Source of the DNA: Candidatus Rifleibacteriota bacterium
GTDB taxonomy: Bacteria; Muiribacteriota; Ozemobacteria; Ozemobacterales; Ozemobacteraceae
Assembly (NCBI GenBank): GCA_012517355.1
Contig: JAAYVD010000023.1
Coordinates: forward strand, 62,001 to 126,000
Length of the DNA: 64,000 nt
Direction of reading: 5' to 3'
The position numbers and the translations under genes are program-made. Shown here piece after piece: positions 28,896 to 37,882 of this stretch. The notes below the pieces were generated by a model. The model did no database searches. It was not told where the DNA came from and saw nothing but the letters and a program-made list of their open reading frames with translations. Each line of letters starts with the position of its first letter. The first letter of the stretch is position 1.

Positions 28896-29507
28896 TCAGC
28901 CCTCAAACGGCTCAAAATACCGGGACAAACCGGAACAGACATCGCATTGCCCGTGCTGGTCATCCCGCTGCAGGTACGACTCGTGGCAGGACGGGCAGAC
29001 CCTCGCCGGGAGCATGGCCGGCTTCCCGACCTGGAGGACCCTGACCCGCTGGGTTCCAAACAGGTCCCGATGGATCGAGGCGAATTCCACCATGATCAGC
29101 CGCCCCGAAGCCTCGCGAGCCTCGCCCCCCCGCTCCACCGCCTCACCACGCTCCCGCAGGAAAAACTTGTGGAGTTCGGGAGTTTTGACAGGATCGATTT
29201 TCCGAAAGTCGACGAAGACCCTCACCCCGATACCGGTATCCCGATCGAACATGGTCAGAGCATAACGGCCCAGATCCTTCAGGATCTTCAGATACCGGTT
29301 GCCGATGGTGCATCCGGTCATCACCTGGACCACGTCCGAGAGGCAGGCCTGGCTCTCGGCGATGACGTTCAACCGCCCTTTCACCGGCCCCAGGCGTTCA
29401 CGGGCCAGATCCACCATGGCCACGGCGATGGGGATGCCGGGAGCCCGCTTGGTGTGGAACCGGAAGATCTCCTCGGTGATCCGATCGAATTCCGTGTCAC
29501 TCAGCAT
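28896..29507 (-). CDS. FmdE-like (formylmethanofuran dehydrogenase subunit E family) protein with C-terminal zinc ribbon
   Basis: SQACLSDVVQVMTGCTIGNRYLKILKDLGRYALTMFDRDTGIGVRV and CPSCHESYLQRDDQHGQCDVC. Confidence 0.75.
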   Translation of the reverse strand: MLSDTEFDRITEEIFRFHTKRAPGIPIAVAMVDLARERLGPVKGRLNVIAESQACLSDVVQVMTGCTIGNRYLKILKDLGRYALTMFDRDTGIGVRVFVDFRKIDPVKTPELHKFFLRERGEAVERGGEAREASGRLIMVEFASIHRDLFGTQRVRVLQVGKPAMLPARVCPSCHESYLQRDDQHGQCDVCSGLSRYFEPFEG

Positions 29508-29580
29508 GGGTTCCTCCTGTTTCGCGAAAGGTGGGCATTCTGGGGGGACCCGGGGGCCCCGGCGGATCCGACGAGCCTGA

Positions 29581-30330
29581 TCACTTGCCTCCTGCCTGTT
29601 CCCGGGCCTTGGTGTTCATCTTTCCGAAGGCGTCCTCGGTGATCCCCACCAACATGTTCAGGGTGACGGACAGGGTTCCCGGCGCTTCGGCATACGTGCG
29701 CTGCAACTGATCTACCCGGTCGAGAAAGGCGAGGGCTTCCGCGCTCGTCGGACTGGCGAGGTTGGCCCGGAAGAGGAGGGCGCCGCTCGCCAGGTCGGCC
29801 AGACCGAGTTCGAAAGTCTTCACGTCGCGAGTCTGCACCGCCTCCGAAAGGGTCTGAAACCCCATCGAGAAGGAGATCAACGCTTCCTTGTCGGGGGTTT
29901 TGGGCATCTGGTCGAACAGCTTGACCAGCTTGCGGACGAAGGCCAGCACCTTGATGTGGGCAGGCGCCGTCTGGCCCGCCCGGAAATCCCGGTCGATCGC
30001 CCCGATGTCATCGGCAAGTTCCTTGAACTTGGGGGTCCACTGGCCGTCCGCGGCAGCCCACGAAGGAGGGGATTGGCTGAACCGGTTGTCAAAGGTGACC
30101 CAGGTCTTCATGAGGGTGGCCAGGGCCTCCGCCGCCCCCTTCTCCGGATCGTCGATGGAACTGCCAAATGCCTTGGCCTGGACGGCCAGGAGATTGACCG
30201 ACTGGAGAAAGACGTCGTTGGGACGTTCCCCCGTGAACAAGGCGACCAGGTCGGCATCGCACGCGGACACGGGCGGCCCAGCCAGCCCCAGGAGGACAAC
30301 AAAGACCAACGCCAGACGTGAACGCATCGA
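29581..30330 (-). CDS. Secreted hypothetical protein
   Basis: Signal peptide MRSRLALVFVVLLGLAGPPVSACDADL; no family recognised. Confidence 0.65.
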   Translation of the reverse strand, partial: SMRSRLALVFVVLLGLAGPPVSACDADLVALFTGERPNDVFLQSVNLLAVQAKAFGSSIDDPEKGAAEALATLMKTWVTFDNRFSQSPPSWAAADGQWTPKFKELADDIGAIDRDFRAGQTAPAHIKVLAFVRKLVKLFDQMPKTPDKEALISFSMGFQTLSEAVQTRDVKTFELGLADLASGALLFRANLASPTSAEALAFLDRVDQLQRTYAEAPGTLSVTLNMLVGITEDAFGKMNTKAREQAGGK

Positions 30331-30404
30331 ACGATTCTCCTTCGCCATGGGCTTTCCCATTTCTACCATGCTTCGGGCCCGGAGGAAACCCTCCCGGACG
30401 CGCC

Positions 30405-30680
30405 CCGGAAATTCTCACTCATCGTTCCGAAGCTTTTCTGATGAACAGGGATTTCCGCAGGCCTGTGCCCACTCAGCAAGTCAGACCAGAACAACCCGGA
30501 GAACCGCTTCAGCAGCCATGGTGAGAATTGCTGGACGCACCCCAGGAATTCCCACGCATCGATCCGAAGCTTTTCCGATGAACAGGGATTTTCGCAGGCC
30601 TTGTCCCCATCGATACGTCAAGGCGAAGCAGCCAGGAAATCCTCTGCAGAGATCCTGGCGCGAATGGCTGGGCGCGCCCA
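30405..30680. repeat. Diverged tandem repeat C, two copies offset by 137 bp
   Basis: tcgttccgaagcttttctgatgaacagggatttccgcaggcc (30422) versus tcgatccgaagcttttccgatgaacagggattttcgcaggcc (30559); downstream blocks keep the 137-bp offset. Confidence 0.8.
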
Positions 30681-30831
30681 CCCCTGGCGATTTCCTGGGC
30701 CTCGGCAAAGGATCGCCGGAGGGGCCGGCAACAGTCATCAGCACGGGACGGGCACGGAGGCAGAAGGACCGGTGGGCGGTCTTCCCGGACCGCACCTGAC
30801 CAGGGATCAGGAGGACGCCCTCCCGTCCCGG

Positions 30832-32961
30832 TCACGAGGCCGGGCCGCCGGCCGCCCGGTGCGCATCGTACGCCTGCAGGCCGGTCCGGGCCACCCGCTT
30901 GACGTCCGGGGAGGCGTCCTTGCCGGCCAGGTCCTCGAGGAACCGGACTGCCCGAAGATCCTGGAACGATCCAAGCATCCGGGCGAAGGCGTAGCGGACC
31001 TCCTCCGAGGGGTCGGCGAGACATTTCTCCAGGGCGGGAAGCACGTCGGGATCTCCCACCTTCCCCAGCGAGGCCAGGGCGGTGGCCCGGACATACTCGT
31101 GGTCGTCCTGGAGGGCGGTCAGCAGGAGCTGGTTCACGGCGGGGCCACGGAAATCCCCCAAGGCGTTGGCGGCACACCCGCGCACGTTGGGGCTGGCATG
31201 TTGCAAGGCCACCGACAGTTTCTCCAGCGCGGCCGCCTGTTCCTCGTTCTTCTTCAGGCCGATGGTCGAATACGCCTTGAACTGGGTGGTCTCGTCTCCT
31301 TCCGGAGCCAGGGCGGGGATGGGCGCCCCTGCCCCTTCGCCACCGAGCCATTCCATGAGTTCCTTGTCGAGACGGCGGGAAGCTTCGATCAAGTCGTCGA
31401 GGGTGTCCAGGTTCTTGTGTTCCATCAGGGCCAGCGAGGCCCGGTAGCTCAGGTCGGTATCGGGGTCGCGCAGCACCTTCCGCAGGATCTCGATCGCGTG
31501 ATCGTCCTTGATCTGACCAAGCACCTCGACCAGCGCCAGCCGCATGGTGCGATCCGCCCGGGCAAGACGGGCCTCCAGCTCCTGCAGGACCGGCTGGCCG
31601 GGAAACCGGCCCAGGGCCTCGGCCACCGAGAACCGGACCCCCTCGTGCTGGTCGTTGACCGCCCCGAACAGCGCCTCGAGCGCCCGGGAATCCCCGATCT
31701 TGCCCAACGCGAAGGCGACCTGGGAACGCACGAACTCGTTCTCGTCCCGCAGGGCCTCGACCAGCCCCTTCACCGCGGTTTCCCCTCCCAGATTGCTCAG
31801 GGCCGAAGCCGCCGAATACCGGACCGCCACGTTTTCGTCCCCGAGGGCGTCGAGCAGGGGCGCCGCGGCGGCCTCCGCCTCCATCTCGCCCAGGGCTTCC
31901 GCGGCCAGGTAGCGCACCGATTCGACCTCATACGGGTTCTTCAACGTGTCGATCAGGACAGGCACCAGGTCGGCATCACGCATCCCGATCGCCGCCTTCG
32001 CCGCCATTTTCCGGAGCTGCTGGTCGTTGTCCTTCAAACCCCGCTGGACCAACTCCTTGCGCGGAATGGGCGTGCCGTCGGCCTGGAAATACTCCTTGGG
32101 GAGGAGGTCGATCTTGAAAACCGTCAACTCCTTGTAGTTGAAGGGGTTCTGCTGCTTGGCCGCCTCCGGCGATTCCTCCTGTTCCCCCGAAACCGGCTCG
32201 GTGGGCGCTTCGGGCCTCCCCGGCCCCTGGGGTATGGCCGCCGTCAGCTTCAGGTCGTTCCGCCGGGTCACCTCGAGCAACGGCTCGATCGCCCGGGGGT
32301 CGCCGATCCTTCCCAGGCTTTCCGCCGCCGCCACCGAGACCGCCGGATCGGGTTCATACAGGATCTCGATGAGAGCGGGAACCGCCGCCACCACCTGGCG
32401 GTCCCCCGCCACCCGGATCGCCCGGAAACGCACGGCGTGCGGAGCCGCATAATTGCTGACCAGATCGATGATCTGCTGGTCGGACCACATCGACGGGTCC
32501 TCGGCCGGGACCTCTACCGGTTTTCCCGGTCCGCCCCCGGAGGCCTGGAGCGACGGCGAACCCCCGGCGGATCCCCTGACCTGGGAACCAGAGGAATCCT
32601 CCCGGGGTTTGGTCTCCGCCGACTCCCGCGGGCCCGCTGGCGTGGGCTCCCTGGCGACCTCTGGCGTGGGCAGGCCAGGGCCCTCCGGCGCAGGGCTTTC
32701 CCCGCCGCCTGGGATGCCGCCCGCGAACTCTTCCCGGAAAGGCCCACCGGGGGTTCCGGGGGTCCCCGCCGTTCCAGGCTTCTCCGGCGGGACCGCCGGG
32801 GGCGGTTGGCGGGAAACCATTCTGGCTCCTGATTCGCGGACCGGCAGGGAACCTTCCGGGGGCCCCGCCGCCGATCGCCGACGGATCCAGTAGATGCGCA
32901 ACCCGACGATCAGGAAAAGGATTCCGACCGTCAGAAACAGGATGCTATCTATGCTCGGCAT
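30832..32961 (-). CDS. Membrane-anchored HEAT-repeat protein
   Basis: N-terminal TM ILFLTVGILFLIVGLRIYWI; many HEAT-type units (VRYLAAEALGEMEAEAAAAPLLDALGDENVAVRYSAASALSNLG...). Confidence 0.93.
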   Translation of the reverse strand: MPSIDSILFLTVGILFLIVGLRIYWIRRRSAAGPPEGSLPVRESGARMVSRQPPPAVPPEKPGTAGTPGTPGGPFREEFAGGIPGGGESPAPEGPGLPTPEVAREPTPAGPRESAETKPREDSSGSQVRGSAGGSPSLQASGGGPGKPVEVPAEDPSMWSDQQIIDLVSNYAAPHAVRFRAIRVAGDRQVVAAVPALIEILYEPDPAVSVAAAESLGRIGDPRAIEPLLEVTRRNDLKLTAAIPQGPGRPEAPTEPVSGEQEESPEAAKQQNPFNYKELTVFKIDLLPKEYFQADGTPIPRKELVQRGLKDNDQQLRKMAAKAAIGMRDADLVPVLIDTLKNPYEVESVRYLAAEALGEMEAEAAAAPLLDALGDENVAVRYSAASALSNLGGETAVKGLVEALRDENEFVRSQVAFALGKIGDSRALEALFGAVNDQHEGVRFSVAEALGRFPGQPVLQELEARLARADRTMRLALVEVLGQIKDDHAIEILRKVLRDPDTDLSYRASLALMEHKNLDTLDDLIEASRRLDKELMEWLGGEGAGAPIPALAPEGDETTQFKAYSTIGLKKNEEQAAALEKLSVALQHASPNVRGCAANALGDFRGPAVNQLLLTALQDDHEYVRATALASLGKVGDPDVLPALEKCLADPSEEVRYAFARMLGSFQDLRAVRFLEDLAGKDASPDVKRVARTGLQAYDAHRAAGGPAS

Positions 32962-33109
32962 GGGAAATTCGGGTACGGCCCTCTATCTTAAGACGAAACG
33001 TCGCCGTTTGGCAATGCCCGCACCGGCTGGCAGCAGCGACGCGATCGTTGCAACAGGGGGAGGAATCGGGGGGATGCCGATCGATCCGCCGGGAAACCCC
33101 TTCGCTGAC

Positions 33110-33370
33110 CCGTTGGCGGTGCGCCAAGCGCGGATTTCATGCACCCACAGTGAGCCCTTCCCCTTCGTGTCGGTCGGCCCCTTTTCGATGCGCGAAACGG
33201 GCATCTCACGCCGCCATCCGTGGCGAAAAGGAGGAAGCCCTTCCAACGCCGTGCCGGTCGGCCACCTTGCGATGCGCGAAGCGGGCTTTTCGCGCCGCCC
33301 TCCGTGGAGAAAAGGGGAGAGCGTTTCCGACGTCGTGGCGGTCGGGTCTGCGCCAACCCAGCGTCCGGCC
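33110..33370. repeat. 84-bp repeat family B, tandem array (two full units 33173..33256 and 33257..33340 plus degenerate flanks)
   Basis: gtcgg unit starts at 33173, 33257 and 33341; aligned sequence ...gatgcgcgaa(a/g)cgggc...cgccgcc(a/c)tccgtgg.gaaaagg... Confidence 0.85.
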
Positions 33371-33507
33371 AGGAATTTCCCTGTCCACCGGGTGGCGGAA
33401 ACGGGCTGGCCGGGCTGAACGGGGTCGGCAGTTCCCCGTGTCGCCATGGTCGAGGCGGCGGGACATGCCCTTGTCGACCAGGCCAGAGGACCCTTCCTGC
33501 CCGCCCT

Positions 33508-34398
33508 TCAGGGACCACCACCCCCGGGGGCCCGCCTGGTTCCCCGGTCCGTTTCCCACGCCCGCACGAACATGCGCAGGGACAGCAGGAGCACGAACAT
33601 GGCCAGGGTCAGGGTCAGGCCCCCGGTTCTGGCCTGCCGGGGCGGTGTCCAATCCCCGAATTCCTCGTTCCCCCGCAGGAACATGAGGCGGGGCAGCAGG
33701 AAGGGGTCGTCTTCCCCCCTTTGCACGGCCCACGGCTCGACGGTGAAACCGAACCGCAGGCCGGAGGAGGCGACCAGGTCGCGCGTGGCCGTCGAGTAGA
33801 CTCCGTAGGGATACGCGAAGAACTCCACAAGGTTCCCGGTCAGGGTTTCGAGGGTGGCCTTGCCCACCCGCACCTCGGCCGCCAGGTCGCGGCCTTCCTG
33901 GAGGATTTTCGGGAACTCCTCGTGCGTCTTTCCGTGCAACCCGAACACGCACCCGGCATCGGAGGCCAGGCGCCGCAGATCCTCGGGGGTGGCGTATCCC
34001 GGGCGTCCCAGCAGATCGGTGACGATGAACCAGAGACAGCGGATACCCTGCTTCCGGGCCAATTTCGCGATCGCCTGCCCGGAACTGGTCAACCCGTCGT
34101 CGAACGTCACCAGAAACCGCCGGCCGGAAGGGAGGGAACCTTGCCACCAGGCCTGGAAATCGGCCGGAGCGATGGGCACGTAGCCGTGCCGCTGCAACCG
34201 TTGCAGGGTCTCGTCGAGCGTGGCGGGCGTGACCTCCCACGGCTGGGTGGGCTGTTCCACCACCCCGTGGAAAGTCAGGACCACCAGGACGTCTTCCGAA
34301 ATCTGCCGCCAACCCTGGTAGAACCCGCCCAGCGCCACCAGGAGCAAGGCGATCCCCATCACCCGGTACAGGACCGCGGGCCTGGTGGAACGGGCCAT
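33508..34398 (-). CDS. Polysaccharide deacetylase family protein, membrane anchored
   Basis: VLTFHGV, RRFLVTFDDGLTSSGQAIAKLARKQGIRCLWFIVTD, HGKTHEEFP. Confidence 0.9.
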   Translation of the reverse strand: MARSTRPAVLYRVMGIALLLVALGGFYQGWRQISEDVLVVLTFHGVVEQPTQPWEVTPATLDETLQRLQRHGYVPIAPADFQAWWQGSLPSGRRFLVTFDDGLTSSGQAIAKLARKQGIRCLWFIVTDLLGRPGYATPEDLRRLASDAGCVFGLHGKTHEEFPKILQEGRDLAAEVRVGKATLETLTGNLVEFFAYPYGVYSTATRDLVASSGLRFGFTVEPWAVQRGEDDPFLLPRLMFLRGNEEFGDWTPPRQARTGGLTLTLAMFVLLLSLRMFVRAWETDRGTRRAPGGGGP

Positions 34399-34401
34399 GG
34401 A

Positions 34402-34797
34402 TCAGGGCTCCCTGGTCGCCGGGGCGGCCACCCGCTCCGTCAGCCAATCCCGCAGCCAGCCGACGAACGCGCGATTCTCCCCGAGGGCGGGCCCAACCTC
34501 GACGTGGACGGCAGGGTGGGCCGCCCGGAAAGCCCTCACCAGGTCGGGGATCTCCTCGACCAGGTGCTGCCCCGGAAAGACGAACAGCGGCACGACGAGA
34601 AGCCGCCGGAATCCCTCGCGGGCCGCGGCTTCCATGGATTCGGGCAACTGGGGCTCGCTCATGCGCAGGAAACAGAGCCTGGCGGGCGCGGGCAGGCCGG
34701 CCGCCCCCAGTTCCGCCTCGAACCGGGAAGCCGACGACCTGGCGTCCGGATGCTTCGACCCGTGCACGACCAGGAGAATGCAGGTTCCTTTTTCCAT
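34402..34797 (-). CDS. CbiX/SirB-like sirohydrochlorin chelatase-type protein
   Basis: CILLVVHGSKHPDARSSASRFEAEL ... RRLLVVPLFVFPGQHLVEEIPDLV; start MEKGTC at 34797. Confidence 0.85.
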   Translation of the reverse strand: MEKGTCILLVVHGSKHPDARSSASRFEAELGAAGLPAPARLCFLRMSEPQLPESMEAAAREGFRRLLVVPLFVFPGQHLVEEIPDLVRAFRAAHPAVHVEVGPALGENRAFVGWLRDWLTERVAAPATREP

Positions 34798-34852
34798 GGG
34801 GCAATGATACCCTAGCCGCGGGGAACTGCAAAGCGCCTGTTTCCCGCTTCCC

Positions 34853-35785
34853 ATGATCGTCACCATCACGCCCAACCCGCTGTTGAACTACGTCCTCCAC
34901 CTGCCGTCCTTTCCCCCCGACGGCCCCCGGCGCCTTCCCACCCTTCCCTGGACGGTCGGCGGCAAAGGCATCAACGTGGCCCGCCTGCTCAAGACCCTGG
35001 GCCGGCCCGCCGTGGCCATCGGTTTCGGGGGCGGCCCGAACGGCGACAAGATCCGGCAGCGCCTGCAGGACAGCGGCATCACCGCCCGCCTGATCCCCAC
35101 ATCGGGGGAAACCCGGGTCGGCATCGACCTGGTCATCGATCACCCCCCTGCCCATCATTGGTGGATGGAGAACGGTTCCGACCTGACGCCGGGCGAGGTC
35201 CTCGCCCTGGTCGAGGAGGCGGAACGGTGGCGCGACCGGGCCGGATTCGTCGCCATGTCCGGCACCCTCCCGGGAAATGGCCAGACCGACCTGTATCGCC
35301 GGCTGCTCGAATGCCTCCATGGATCGCGGGCGGAGATCTATCTCGATGCCCGCGGGGCCCCTCTGCTGGAAGCCCTCGCCGTCGGCGGGTTCTTCGTCAA
35401 ACACAACCGGCAGGAATTCTCCGAGACCTTCCAGGCCGACCCGTTCGTCGATCCCGGGTCGAACCCCGCCTTCGGCCGGCTGGCCCGGAGCCGGGTGCCC
35501 GGGGCCCTCATCACCGACGGCGCGGGGCCGGCCCTCCTGTGGGATCCCCCCCATTTCCACGTCCTCGTCCCCCCATGCGTCCGGCAGGTCAGTTCGGTCG
35601 GCAGCGGAGACGCGGCCCTCGCCGGTTTCATCTACGCCCGCACCCTCGGCCACCCGCCTCTCGAGGCCGCCCGCTGGGCCATGGCCGCGGGGGCGGCCGA
35701 CGCCTGCCACGCCGGCCCCTGCGAGGCGACCTTCGACGAGGTGGCCACCCTGTTGCCCCAGGTCGCAACCAGGCGTCTGCCCTGA
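34853..35785 (+). CDS. PfkB-family kinase, 1-phosphofructokinase-like
   Basis: MIVTITPNPLLNYVLHL, GGKGINVARLLKTLGRPAVAIGF, SVGSGDAALAGFIYA. Confidence 0.88.
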   Translation: MIVTITPNPLLNYVLHLPSFPPDGPRRLPTLPWTVGGKGINVARLLKTLGRPAVAIGFGGGPNGDKIRQRLQDSGITARLIPTSGETRVGIDLVIDHPPAHHWWMENGSDLTPGEVLALVEEAERWRDRAGFVAMSGTLPGNGQTDLYRRLLECLHGSRAEIYLDARGAPLLEALAVGGFFVKHNRQEFSETFQADPFVDPGSNPAFGRLARSRVPGALITDGAGPALLWDPPHFHVLVPPCVRQVSSVGSGDAALAGFIYARTLGHPPLEAARWAMAAGAADACHAGPCEATFDEVATLLPQVATRRLP

Positions 35786-36105
35786 CGCCCTGCCTCCCGT
35801 CACCAACGCCGCGACCAGAGGCGGAAGGAATCCTGCTGGTGGCACTGCCAGATCTGGTCAGGTGACACCCATTCAGCCGCCCCGGAGCAATCAAGTGAGG
35901 CCTTTGCCAGCGATCCATTGGCGCAAGTTTTTTTTACTTCCAGGTGCCCCCAGGCCGGCAATTGCCGCAGGAACCCAGGAAATTCCCAGTTAAGATGTAA
36001 CAAAATACCACCTTCACCCGGTATGACATCATGGAATCTGTCCGAGATGGTAGTGGCCCCCCCGGATATCTGGTAAAATTGGGTACGACACGGAAAAGAG
36101 GACAC

Positions 36106-36744
36106 ATGCGAGCTTACCGACATCCGGCCCAAGGCGTGACCCTGGTGGAGATCCTGATCGCCGCAATGGTGATCAGCATGACCTTTTCCGCGGTCTATTT
36201 CGTCTACCGCGGGGTGACCAGGTCGTTCACCGCCACCAACTGGTCGCTCACCATGCAAACCCACGCCCGTAACGGGCTCAGCTTCCTCCGTGAAGAGATG
36301 CAGCGCGCTTCCTACAAGACCACCATCAAGATCAGCGAGGTCCAGATCGAGGAAGACAAACAGATGAAGGTGAAGGAAGGGACCACCCAGGCCAATGCCG
36401 TCCTGGCCGAATGGTTCATCGGAATCCCGTTCCGCACCGACGTCCCCAGCTCCGGAGCCTGTTTCAAGAGTTCCGTGGAACTTTCGGGGGGCAAGCTCCT
36501 GTACAAGAAAGCCCTCGAATCCGGCACCAACCCGGGGGAGCCGGTGTTCAACGGCCGGGTGCTGATGGAAAACGTCAGTTCCGCCAGCATCGCGGTCAGT
36601 GCCTTCGACATCGAGGCCGCCACCGGCAGCCAGCTGGTGACCATTGCCGTCGAACTCCACCACCCCGACCGCGACCATTTCCCCAACACCAAGGTGATCG
36701 AACAGACCGCCGCCAAAGTCGACGTGAAAGTGGGCCACCTGTGA
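36106..36744 (+). CDS. Type IV minor pilin/pseudopilin (PilW/GspJ-like)
   Basis: HPAQGVTLVEILIAAMVISMTFSAVYFVYRGVTRSF prepilin motif; start 36106. Confidence 0.88.
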   Translation: MRAYRHPAQGVTLVEILIAAMVISMTFSAVYFVYRGVTRSFTATNWSLTMQTHARNGLSFLREEMQRASYKTTIKISEVQIEEDKQMKVKEGTTQANAVLAEWFIGIPFRTDVPSSGACFKSSVELSGGKLLYKKALESGTNPGEPVFNGRVLMENVSSASIAVSAFDIEAATGSQLVTIAVELHHPDRDHFPNTKVIEQTAAKVDVKVGHL

Positions 36745-37277
36745 GACGAACCGGCACCACGCTGACCGAGGTCATGCTGGCCATCGCCATCCTGGCGGTG
36801 GCCATGATGCCCATCTTCCACATGATGAGCGCCTCCAACACCGCCTCCCGCATGCAGAAAGTCGAAGGGGTGGCGGCCAACCTCGCCAAGGAGGAGATGA
36901 ACCGCTGGATGTACGTGCTCGACCCCGGCAATTTTCCGGACGACGGCGACGAGCACCTGGTCAACGTCTTCAACATCGAGGGCAACGAGATCGAGATCAA
37001 GGTGCGGGTCTATCGCCACGGCAACACCTCGACCAACGTCAAGTATCCCGAGTTCGACTGGCACGATTTCCGCACCAGTTGCGGCGGCGGCCGGGAAGGC
37101 AACGACCTGACGGGCATGACCCACGACCGGTCCCGCCCCATCCAGGAGGTCACCCGCGACGAGGACCGCACCTTCCGGCTGGTCGACATCGTCATGATCG
37201 TGCGCTGGCGCACGCCCAACACCGCCTGGTCTGACGTCAACCGGTTCTACCTGCTGTCGCGAAGGGGGTACATGTGA
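36741..37277 (+). CDS. Type IV minor pilin/pseudopilin (PilV/GspI-like)
   Basis: RRTGTTLTEVMLAIAILAVAMMPIFHMMSASNTASRMQKVEG; GTG start overlapping the previous stop; track ORF starts too early. Confidence 0.8.
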   Translation: MRRTGTTLTEVMLAIAILAVAMMPIFHMMSASNTASRMQKVEGVAANLAKEEMNRWMYVLDPGNFPDDGDEHLVNVFNIEGNEIEIKVRVYRHGNTSTNVKYPEFDWHDFRTSCGGGREGNDLTGMTHDRSRPIQEVTRDEDRTFRLVDIVMIVRWRTPNTAWSDVNRFYLLSRRGYM

Positions 37278-37873
37278 GCGAAGACCGCATCACCGGCCAG
37301 CCAACCCGCCCCTCCCCGCGGCAAGGCATCGCCGTGGTCCTCGTCCTGACCTTCGTCGTCTGCACCCTTTCCCTGGCCATTGGCATGTTCTCCTTCCGGA
37401 AGGAGGTCAAGCAGGCCAACGTCTCCAACGTCAACTTCCTGCAGGCCAACTTCCTTGCCCAGGCCGGCGTTCAGCATGCCCTTTTGAAATGCCGCATCCT
37501 CCCCCAGGAGGCCTACGATTCCGGCATGGCCTTCCAGGGCTACTGCCCGCTGCAGGCGGTCCTCGCCGGAGGAAGTCCCACCCGTGGGACGAGCAGTGCC
37601 CGGGCCATGGAGATCTTCATCAGCGACTGCAACTCCACGGACGTCCCCTGGGACCCCCGCATCTCTTCAGACCTGGGGCTGAACCTGGCCGACTGGAAAT
37701 ACGAGGTGGCCAGCATGACCGTCATCGCCGCGTTCACCAACACCGACCAGAAGCTGTTCGTCCTGACCTCGCAGATCATCGCCAGCGGCACCGTCATCGA
37801 ACATCGGGGCGGCCGCGGGCCTCGCTGCGAGCGCATGGTGAAGACCATCGAACTGTCGCGAAAGATCAACTGA
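37274..37873 (+). CDS. PilX/GspK-like minor pilus subunit
   Basis: RQGIAVVLVLTFVVCTLSLAIGMFSFRKEVKQANVSNVNFLQANFLAQAGVQHALLKC. Confidence 0.75.
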   Translation: MSEDRITGQPTRPSPRQGIAVVLVLTFVVCTLSLAIGMFSFRKEVKQANVSNVNFLQANFLAQAGVQHALLKCRILPQEAYDSGMAFQGYCPLQAVLAGGSPTRGTSSARAMEIFISDCNSTDVPWDPRISSDLGLNLADWKYEVASMTVIAAFTNTDQKLFVLTSQIIASGTVIEHRGGRGPRCERMVKTIELSRKIN

Positions 37874-37882
37874 CACCAAGGG

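Noticed and set aside
33110-33370. Possible CRISPR array
   Set aside because: Units are contiguous 84-bp repeats that diverge along their length; no short constant repeat with unique spacers.
33206-35845. 879-aa minus-strand ORF
   Set aside because: Covers repeat array, two real minus genes in another frame and the antisense of the PfkB gene; no coherent domain.
35830-35900. Possible sigma54 promoter (tggcactgcc) before pilin operon 2
   Set aside because: TGGCAC is present but no GC/TTGC -12 element at the correct distance.
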